Origin: Labrenzia sp. VG12
Lineage (GTDB): Bacteria > Pseudomonadota > Alphaproteobacteria > Rhizobiales > Stappiaceae
Length of the DNA stretch: 64,000 nucleotides
Assembly: GCF_002237595.1 (NCBI RefSeq)
Contig: NZ_CP022529.1
Span: 372,001 to 436,000 of the forward strand
Direction: 5' to 3'
The number at the start of each line of letters is the position of its first letter. The stretch's first letter is position 1. A program made the translations under genes and the position numbers. The notes beneath the pieces were generated by a model. That model made no database searches. It was not told the origin of the DNA and was given only the letters and a program-made list of their open reading frames with translations. Shown one piece after another: positions 57,064 through 64,000 of this stretch.

Positions 57064-60000
57064 ATGTCCATTTTTGCTATTGTTTCAAACAACTTTGATC
57101 ACAAAAACCGTTTTCGACTCAGGCCTCTTTTGAGAACCGCGAAGGTCTCTGCACTGGCGATAGGTGCAGCCGGGTTGATGACACTGTCGGCAGCCGCACA
57201 GGACAAGCGCATCGTCACCATTGATGATGCCGACTATTTCGGAAGCGACTATCGCACCGTCAAGGATGTCGACCTTGAAGGCTGCAAGGCTGTGTGTCTG
57301 GGCGATGATCAGTGTCAGGCTTTCACATTCAATACGTCCGCCGGCTGGTGTTTCCTGAAATCCGACTTTGGAGAATTGCAGAGCTTTGTCGGAGCCGTCG
57401 CCGGCAGGGTTGTCGAAGTGCAGAAGCCGCGGGCCGATCAGAGTGCGGACCGGAAGGCGGAACTGGTTTTTGTGCCGAAATCGCAACAGGAAAGCGCCGA
57501 GACCTATTCCCAGAGCGTCGCCAATTCCATACGTGCGGAAGGTCAGACAGCGTCGCAACTCCGTCAGAGCGGTCTTGTCGCGCTGAGCCAACGTCAGGGC
57601 GCACTTGCGGAAGCCGACTTCCTGCAGGTTCTGAAACTGGAGCCGGGTGACTTCAAGGCCTGGACACATCTGGCAACCGCGCTTCTTCTGCAGGATCCGG
57701 ATGACTGGCAGGAGAAGGAGAGCAAGCGGAAAAATGCCATTTCTGCATCGATCAACGCCTATCTGAGAGCCGTCGGTACGGAAGAGCGCGCGCTGTCGCT
57801 GGAACTGCTTGCACGCGCGCTGGTCAATCGAAGCGAATACAGGACCGCGATCAAGGCCTACCGGGCCTCGCTGGCTTTGGAAGAAAACAGCAGCATCCGG
57901 TATCGCTACGACGAACTCGTGGCTGAACACGGTTTCCGCATCGTCGATCATGAAGTGGATTCCGACAGCGCATCGCCGCGCGTTTGCCTGGTCTTTTCCC
58001 AGAAACTGCCGGTCGGCGAGGACATGACACCCTATGTGACCGTCAGTGGAGAAGGCACCTTTGCCGTCGAGGCGGAGGAAAACCAGATCTGTGCGGATGG
58101 TCTGAAGCACGGCGCACGCTACAAGATCACGGCACGCAGCGGCCTGCCGTCTGCCGACGGTGAAACGCTGAACAAGTCCGCCGACGTCTCCTTCTATGTC
58201 AAGGACCGGTCACCTTCCGTCAATTTCCTGAGCCGGTCCTATGTGCTGCCCTCTGGCGGCAACCCGACCATCCCGATCGTTTCGGTGAATACGAGCGAAG
58301 TGGAGGCGGCAATCTACCGGGTCGGTAACCGGTCAATTGCCGACATTCTGCGTGACAACCGCTTCCTGCGTCAGCTCGACAACTGGCAGGCGGAGCAGAT
58401 CGAGGACGAACTTGGCGAAAAGGTCTGGTCCGGCATCGTGGAGACCGGCAACGAGCTGAACCGCGACATGACAACGGCGATCCCCGTGTCTGAGACCGGT
58501 GTCGACCTGAAACCCGGTGTCTATGCCCTGACGGCGCGATCCAGGCTGGACCAGGAGAACCGTTACGGAGCCCTGGCAACACAATGGTTCCTGGTGTCCG
58601 ATCTGGGACTGACCGCATTGGAGGGCGATACCGGCATTGCCGCGAATATTCGATCGCTCTCGAGCGCGGCAGCGCTGGAAGGCGTGAATGTTCGCCTGCT
58701 GGCTATTAACAACGAGATCCTCGGTGAAACGGTAACCAACGCAGACGGGTTTGCCGAATTTGCTGCTGGTCTGACGCGCGGAAGAGGTGGCCGGGCCCCT
58801 GGCGTCCTGGTCGCTGAAACCGCGGAAGGCGACTATTCCTTCCTCGACTTGCGCAAACCTGCCTTTGATCTCTCAGATCGTGGGGTCGAGGGACGCCCGG
58901 CGCCCGGCCCGCTCGACGTCTTCGCCTGGACTGATCGTGGCATCTACAAGGCCGGGGAAACGGTGCATGCGCAGGCGCTTCTGCGCAATGCGGCCGCAGT
59001 GGCCCAGGAAGATTTCCCGCTGACCTTCATCTTCACAAGGCCCGACGGCGTTGAACACGCCCGCTTCACGGTGGCTGATGGCGGTCTGGGCGGCCACTTG
59101 CAGGACCTGACACTGGCTAGCTCCGCGCAGCAGGGCATCTGGTCCTGGCGGGTCTTTGCCGACCCAAAAAGCCGGGCCTTGTCGGAAGAAACCTTCCTGG
59201 TCGAGGACTATCAGCCCGAGCGGGTCGACTTCGACCTTGAAACGGCGGCCCGCACCTTCAACCGGACGGCACCGACCGAAGTGTCGTTGGAAGCCCGGTT
59301 CCTCTATGGTTCGCCTGCCAGCGGTCAGACGCTGGAAGGCGACGTGATCGTGCGTCCCGTACGCTCCTTGAAAGCCTATCCGGGCTACAGGTTCGGGGTG
59401 CCGGATGCTGACGCCTATTCTCAGCGTGGCTCCATCACGTCCGGTCTGAAGACGGACGAGGATGGCAAGCTGACCTTCGAAGTCTTTATGCCGGACCTGC
59501 CGGAAACGTCCATGGTCTATGACGCGTCCGTCATTTCCCGCCTTGTGGAAGCAGGCGGCCGGTATGTTGAGCGCGATCTTGATCTTCCCGTTGCCCTGGA
59601 TGGGTCGCGCATTGGCATCAAGCCGGCCTTTGAAGACGGCGTCGATGAGGGTGGCCCGGCTGATTTTTCTGTCATTGTCGTCGGACCGGACGGCAAGGAA
59701 GCCGACGCTAAGGGTCTGGTCTGGACCCTGTCGAAGGTCGACCGCCGGTACCAGTGGTACCGCTATGACGGCCGCTGGTCCTATGAACCGATCACGACAA
59801 CCCGCCGTCTCGACACCGGTGAATTCGACGTCAAGGCCGGCCAGCCTGCGCAATTGTCCCTGCCGGTGGACTGGGGTGAATACCGGCTGGATGTGGCTGG
59901 AAATGGCGCCGTTCTGACGACGACTCGGGTCACCTTCAATGCCGGCTGGTACACGGCGGACGCGTCGTCGGAAACCCCGGACTACCTGGATGTCGGTCTC

Positions 60001-62607
60001 GACAAGACCAGCTACCGGCCGGGCGACATTGCCAAACTGCGCCTGAAGCCGCAAATGGCTGGCATTGCCGTCGTCAATGTCGTGTCCGGTGGCCTTCTGG
60101 CCAGCCAGACTGTGGAAGTCAGCGGTGAAGAGACCGAGGTCGAGATCCCGGTCAGCGACGACTGGGGAGCCGGGGCCTATATCACCGCGAGCCTCTACCG
60201 GCCGATGGATCTGGACGAGAAACGCATGCCGTCGCGGTCCATGGGGCTGTCCTGGCTGCAGGTGGATCCCGGTGAACGCGCATTGAGCGTGGAGCTTTCC
60301 CCGCCGGACAGGATCCTGCCGGAAACAACGCTGGATGTTCCCGTCAAGCTGGCGAATCTCGAGGCGGGCACCAAGGCCTATCTCACCGTGGCTGCCGTCG
60401 ACGTCGGTATCCTGAACCTGACCGGGTTCAAGACGCCGGACCCGGAGGGCTGGTATTTCGGCCAGCGCCGGTTGGGTACGGATGTTCGGGATCTTTACGG
60501 CCAGTTGATCGACCGGACAGCCGGCGCGCTTGGCAGGGTCCGTTCTGGCGGCGATGCGGCCGGGATGCGACTTGAAGCGCCGCCACCGGATGAAGAGCCC
60601 GTTGCTCTGTTCTCCGGACTTGTCGAAGTCGGCCCCAACGGAGAAGCAACGGTCTCGTTCGACGTTCCCGCCTTCAACGGAGCCCTGAAACTGATGGCGG
60701 TCGCCTGGACGAGGGACGGGGTCGGCCACGCGGACAAGGAAGTCGAAGTGCGCTCGCCCGTTGTGATGACGGCCAGTGCGCCTGCATTCCTTGCGCCCGG
60801 GGACAGTTCACGATTGGCACTGGAGATAGACAATGTCGACGGTGCTGCCGGAGCCTATGAGTTGGAGTTGACCGTCTCGGACGGCGTGACCCTGGAGGAA
60901 GGCTCCGCCAGCCTGTCCCGCTCAATCGAGTTGGGGGCTGGAAAGAAGGAACTCGTTCTCACGCGGATTGGTGCCGGAAATGTCCTCACCACCGCCGAAA
61001 TCGTGGCGTCCCTGACAGGGCCGGACGGAAAGATCTACGTCAAGCGCTTCGGACTGGACATCATGGACACCCAGCCGGAAGTCGTGCGCCGGTCGGTGTT
61101 TGCCCTGGCGGCCGGCGACAGTCTCAGCCTGACCGCCGACAGTTTTGACGGACTGCGGGCGGACACGGTTGACATCACGCTCACGGCTGGTGGTGCGGCC
61201 AGCATCGATGTGGCCGGATTGTTGGCAGCGCTTGACCGCTACCCCTATGGCTGTACCGAACAGACCACCAGCCGCGCGCTGCCCTTGCTCTACTTGAGCG
61301 AAGTTGCCGAGGCTGCAGGTCTCGGCGGTGATAGCGCCATTCGCGAACGGGTCGTCAAGGCGATCGGGCGCGTGTTGTCGAACCAGTCGTCTTCCGGTGA
61401 TTTTGGTCTTTGGTCGAGTTACGGCGACGGCGACACCTGGCTCGACGCCTACGTGACGGACTTCCTGACACGTGCCCGTGAAAAGGGCTACAAGGTTCCG
61501 GATATCGCTTTCACGTCTGCCCTGGACAATCTGGAAGGCCGGGTGGCCTATGCGTCCGACTTCCAGGACGGCGGTGAGGGCGTGGCCTATGCGCTTTATG
61601 TTCTGGCCCGCAATGGTCGTGCCTCCATGGGCGACCTCAGATACTATCTCGACGCCAAGCTGCAGAATTTTGCCACTCCGATGGCAAAGGCGCAGGTTGC
61701 GGCCGCACTCGGTCTTTATGGAGAAACGACCCGGGCAGAGACCGGTTTCAAGGCGGCAATCGCAGCGCTCCCGCGCAAAACGGTGTGGGGCTATCGCAGC
61801 GACTACGGGTCCAGGCTGCGCGACACTGCGGCTGTGACGGACTATGTCGCTTCGGCTTCTCTGGCAGGTGACCTCAAGGACGAGGCTATCGACCTTCTCA
61901 AGGTGGCGCAGGCAAACGCCTCCGGCCGCTCGACCCAGGACATGGCCTGGCTGCTTCTGGCGGCCAACGCGCTCAACGAATCTGCGGCTGAAGCCAAGCT
62001 GTCAGTACGTGGTGAAGAAACACCAGGCCGTCTGGCGTGGTCAATGGAGGGCAGCGAAGTCAGCCAGTTCCCGGCCGACATCACCAACAATGGCAAGGTG
62101 TCGACCGAACTGCTGGTGTCGGTAGCCGGCCAGCCTCTCGTGCCGGAACCGGCAGGCGGCAAGGACTATGCAGTTGAGCGGAGCGTTTACGACCTGGACG
62201 GCAATCCGGTCGATCCGACGGCTGTTCCCGTCAACACACGGCTCGCGGTCGTTGTCACGGTGCGGGCTCTGAGCGATCAGCCGGGCCGCCTGATGGTGGT
62301 CGACCGGCTGCCTGCCGGACTTGTCATCGACAATCCCCGGCTGGTTCGGTCCGGAGATCTGGGAGGGCTGTCCTTCCTGAATACCGTGGATCAACCCGAG
62401 CATTCGGCCTTTTACAGGGACCGGTTCGAAGTTGCGGTCGATCAGACGCGGTGGAGCGGCAAGGAACTGTCCTTTGCGTATCTCGCCCGGGCGGCCACAC
62501 CAGGGGAATATGCGCATCCACCGGCCTCTGTTGAAGACATGTATCGCCCGGACCGTCGAGCAATCACCGCGACAGGACGCTTTACCGTCCTTGGCCCGAC
62601 GCGGTAA
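57064..62607 (+). CDS. Alpha-2-macroglobulin family protein with PAN/TPR-like N-terminus
   Basis: A 1847-residue periplasmic, probably membrane-anchored, protease trap, longer than E. coli YfhM (about 1650). After a signal/anchor segment (VSALAIGAAGLMTLSAAAQ) comes a Cys-rich PAN/apple-like region (EGCKAVCLGDDQCQAFTFN), then TPR-like helices (about residues 160-280), and then the MG-domain body. The thioester motif Cys-Thr-Glu-Gln is at Cys1397-Gln1400 (YPYGCTEQTT), so covalent capture of proteases is possible. AGGAGG supports the ATG at 57064. pbpC follows after 17 bases, the classic defence/cell-wall pair. Confidence 0.92.
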   Translation: MSIFAIVSNNFDHKNRFRLRPLLRTAKVSALAIGAAGLMTLSAAAQDKRIVTIDDADYFGSDYRTVKDVDLEGCKAVCLGDDQCQAFTFNTSAGWCFLKSDFGELQSFVGAVAGRVVEVQKPRADQSADRKAELVFVPKSQQESAETYSQSVANSIRAEGQTASQLRQSGLVALSQRQGALAEADFLQVLKLEPGDFKAWTHLATALLLQDPDDWQEKESKRKNAISASINAYLRAVGTEERALSLELLARALVNRSEYRTAIKAYRASLALEENSSIRYRYDELVAEHGFRIVDHEVDSDSASPRVCLVFSQKLPVGEDMTPYVTVSGEGTFAVEAEENQICADGLKHGARYKITARSGLPSADGETLNKSADVSFYVKDRSPSVNFLSRSYVLPSGGNPTIPIVSVNTSEVEAAIYRVGNRSIADILRDNRFLRQLDNWQAEQIEDELGEKVWSGIVETGNELNRDMTTAIPVSETGVDLKPGVYALTARSRLDQENRYGALATQWFLVSDLGLTALEGDTGIAANIRSLSSAAALEGVNVRLLAINNEILGETVTNADGFAEFAAGLTRGRGGRAPGVLVAETAEGDYSFLDLRKPAFDLSDRGVEGRPAPGPLDVFAWTDRGIYKAGETVHAQALLRNAAAVAQEDFPLTFIFTRPDGVEHARFTVADGGLGGHLQDLTLASSAQQGIWSWRVFADPKSRALSEETFLVEDYQPERVDFDLETAARTFNRTAPTEVSLEARFLYGSPASGQTLEGDVIVRPVRSLKAYPGYRFGVPDADAYSQRGSITSGLKTDEDGKLTFEVFMPDLPETSMVYDASVISRLVEAGGRYVERDLDLPVALDGSRIGIKPAFEDGVDEGGPADFSVIVVGPDGKEADAKGLVWTLSKVDRRYQWYRYDGRWSYEPITTTRRLDTGEFDVKAGQPAQLSLPVDWGEYRLDVAGNGAVLTTTRVTFNAGWYTADASSETPDYLDVGLDKTSYRPGDIAKLRLKPQMAGIAVVNVVSGGLLASQTVEVSGEETEVEIPVSDDWGAGAYITASLYRPMDLDEKRMPSRSMGLSWLQVDPGERALSVELSPPDRILPETTLDVPVKLANLEAGTKAYLTVAAVDVGILNLTGFKTPDPEGWYFGQRRLGTDVRDLYGQLIDRTAGALGRVRSGGDAAGMRLEAPPPDEEPVALFSGLVEVGPNGEATVSFDVPAFNGALKLMAVAWTRDGVGHADKEVEVRSPVVMTASAPAFLAPGDSSRLALEIDNVDGAAGAYELELTVSDGVTLEEGSASLSRSIELGAGKKELVLTRIGAGNVLTTAEIVASLTGPDGKIYVKRFGLDIMDTQPEVVRRSVFALAAGDSLSLTADSFDGLRADTVDITLTAGGAASIDVAGLLAALDRYPYGCTEQTTSRALPLLYLSEVAEAAGLGGDSAIRERVVKAIGRVLSNQSSSGDFGLWSSYGDGDTWLDAYVTDFLTRAREKGYKVPDIAFTSALDNLEGRVAYASDFQDGGEGVAYALYVLARNGRASMGDLRYYLDAKLQNFATPMAKAQVAAALGLYGETTRAETGFKAAIAALPRKTVWGYRSDYGSRLRDTAAVTDYVASASLAGDLKDEAIDLLKVAQANASGRSTQDMAWLLLAANALNESAAEAKLSVRGEETPGRLAWSMEGSEVSQFPADITNNGKVSTELLVSVAGQPLVPEPAGGKDYAVERSVYDLDGNPVDPTAVPVNTRLAVVVTVRALSDQPGRLMVVDRLPAGLVIDNPRLVRSGDLGGLSFLNTVDQPEHSAFYRDRFEVAVDQTRWSGKELSFAYLARAATPGEYAHPPASVEDMYRPDRRAITATGRFTVLGPTR

Positions 62608-62624
62608 GGGCGCAGGTTGGTCTT

Positions 62625-64000
62625 GTGACGGTCGCCCGACAAACAGTCTGGCAGAGATTGAGACGGTGGTCGGCCGCGGCCATGTTGGCCGCGGCAGCCT
62701 TGAGCGCTTGCGGGCTGCTCAAGGTCAGTCACGACTATCACTCGCTTCCGGCCCTGCCGCGTGTCTCGGACCTGTCTCTCTCTTCGGTGGTGCTTGACCG
62801 GGAGGACCGTCTGTTGCGGGCCTTTACCAGTCATGACGACAAGTGGCGCCTGCCGGCGGAACTGGAGGCCGTTGATCCGCTCTATTTCCGGATGCTGCTC
62901 GCCTTTGAGGACAAGCGGTTCTACCAGCATGGCGGTATCGACATTCGCGCCATGGTCCGGTCGGTGTATTACAGCCTGCGCCATGGCCGGATCATTTCCG
63001 GCGGCTCCACCTTGACCATGCAGGTGGCCCGGCTTCTGGATGAGCGGCCGACAAAGTCGGTTACACGCAAATACGAGCAATTGCTCAGAGCCGTTCAGCT
63101 GGAACAGACCTATTCCAAGAAGGACATTCTGCGCTTCTATATGCTGCGCGCGCCTTTTGGTGGCAATCTGGAAGGTGTCCGGGCGGCAAGTCTCACATGG
63201 TTCGGCAAGGAGCCGTCCCGGCTCACGCCCGCTGAAGCAGCGCTCCTGGTGGCACTGCCGCAAAGTCCTGAAGCGCGGCGTCCGGACCGGTCTCCGGATC
63301 GAGCCAGGACGGCGCGCAACCGCGTGCTGCAGGTTGCCGCAAGGGAGGGCGTGCTCAGCCCGGAGGCTGCTTCATCGGCTTCAGCTGAACCGTTGCGGGC
63401 CAAGCGTTTTGCCATGCCGTTGCTTGCGGCCCACGAAAGCCGGCATGCGCGCCTGGAAGCGCCAACCAGACCTGTCCATCGTCTGACGCTGGATCGGGAC
63501 CTGCAATCCTCGCTTGAGGCCCTGGCGAAGAGGAAGGCGAGCGTGATGCCACGGCCCGTATCGCTAGCCATCCTTGTCGCCGACCATCAGGCCGGTGAAA
63601 TTCTGGCCAGCATTGGTGCGCCGGACCTGCTTGATACGGCGCGAGAAGGGCATGTCGACATGACACGCGCGGTGCGTTCGCCCGGGTCGACACTGAAACC
63701 CTTTATCTATGGGCTGGCTTTCGAGGAGGGGGTCGGACTGCCGGAAAGCTTCATCGTCGACAGAGCTACGGACATCGCCGGTTATCAGCCAACAAATTTC
63801 GATCAGGCCTACCAGGGGACAGTCACCTTGCGCGAGGCCTTGCAACTTTCCCTGAACACGCCGGCGGTGAAACTGCTGGAAGCGGTCGGGCCGTCCAGGC
63901 TGATCGCACGGCTGAAGCGGGCAGGGGCAGAGCCGGTCCTGGAAAAGGGAATCGCTCCCGGTCTTGCCATCAGTCTCGGCGGGCTGGGGCTTTCGTTGAG
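62625..64000 (+). CDS. pbpC: Penicillin-binding protein 1C (partial, runs off the window)
   Basis: The frame is open to the last base, 458 codons visible. An N-terminal hydrophobic segment (SAAAMLAAAALSACGLL) anchors the protein. The glycosyltransferase domain has AFEDKRFYQHGGID and GGSTLTMQVARLL. The transpeptidase SxxK motif is Ser355-Thr-Leu-Lys (SPGSTLKPF), and SLN follows. GTG at 62625 is the likely start; an ATG at 62682 is a less likely alternative. It forms an operon with the alpha-2-macroglobulin gene, and the two are thought to act together in repairing and guarding the wall. Confidence 0.93.
   Translation, partial: MTVARQTVWQRLRRWSAAAMLAAAALSACGLLKVSHDYHSLPALPRVSDLSLSSVVLDREDRLLRAFTSHDDKWRLPAELEAVDPLYFRMLLAFEDKRFYQHGGIDIRAMVRSVYYSLRHGRIISGGSTLTMQVARLLDERPTKSVTRKYEQLLRAVQLEQTYSKKDILRFYMLRAPFGGNLEGVRAASLTWFGKEPSRLTPAEAALLVALPQSPEARRPDRSPDRARTARNRVLQVAAREGVLSPEAASSASAEPLRAKRFAMPLLAAHESRHARLEAPTRPVHRLTLDRDLQSSLEALAKRKASVMPRPVSLAILVADHQAGEILASIGAPDLLDTAREGHVDMTRAVRSPGSTLKPFIYGLAFEEGVGLPESFIVDRATDIAGYQPTNFDQAYQGTVTLREALQLSLNTPAVKLLEAVGPSRLIARLKRAGAEPVLEKGIAPGLAISLGGLGLSL

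Noticed and set aside
57085..58110. 341-residue minus-strand frame
   Set aside because: It is antisense to the alpha-2-macroglobulin gene and shows no domain.

Overview
The window looks like chromosomal DNA of a marine, metabolically versatile alphaproteobacterium. The pointers are high GC, many periplasmic-binding-protein transporters (ABC, TRAP-DctPQM and TRAP-TAXI), an EgtB/EgtD pair, Pho boxes with 11-bp phasing, and dispersed intergenic palindromes. A Stappiaceae-type genome (Roseibium/Labrenzia and relatives) fits best, but this is inferred from gene content and style, not from a marker gene. I see no rRNA, tRNA, CRISPR array, transposase or prophage.

Layout. 1-6.5 kb: the 3' end of a sodium:alanine symporter, then a sugar-type ABC operon (binding protein, two permeases, Gfo/Idh/MocA dehydrogenase, ATPase). 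6.8-11.1 kb: pntB, pntA and a YghU-type glutathione transferase. 11.2-13.5 kb: a DddP-like M24 protein divergent from a LysR regulator. 13.5-18.6 kb: RpiR regulator, TAXI binding protein, fused TRAP permease and UspA protein. 18.9-24.6 kb: an exported alpha/beta hydrolase, egtB-egtD, and a TetR / YciI-like / DapA-type group. 24.6-26.7 kb: a solitary hcp gene with a near-consensus sigma-54 promoter and two upstream palindromes, followed by a triplicated palindromic repeat. 26.7-31.5 kb: an isolated methionyl-tRNA synthetase, an orphan barstar, a YeiH-type exporter, a di-haem peroxidase and a Sel1 protein.

The most interesting region is 31.8-39.7 kb. A divergent promoter separates an SsuD-type monooxygenase, aldo/keto reductase, flavin reductase and TRAP transporter (minus strand) from a GntR/UTRA regulator and a Gfo/Idh/MocA enzyme (plus strand). 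The enzyme set matches the sulfoquinovose monooxygenase (sulfo-SMO) pathway. Here uptake would be by TRAP instead of ABC, and the Gfo/Idh/MocA protein could be an oxidoreductive sulfoquinovosidase. Glycoside entry, C-S cleavage and 6-oxoglucose reduction would then sit in one locus.

39.8-48.0 kb: a small secreted protein, a large SH3b envelope protein, an Lrp regulator divergent from a class V aminotransferase and a class II amidotransferase, then SpoIIAA-like, HD and XRE proteins. 48.0-53.2 kb: a phosphonate locus with a hexapeptide acyltransferase divergent from phnC-phnD-phnE-phnE, with 11-bp-phased PhoB repeats facing both ways. 53.3-64 kb: an MltB-type transglycosylase, a TPR-GGDEF protein, an orphan ParA, a very long alpha-2-macroglobulin with a thioester motif, and pbpC running off the end.
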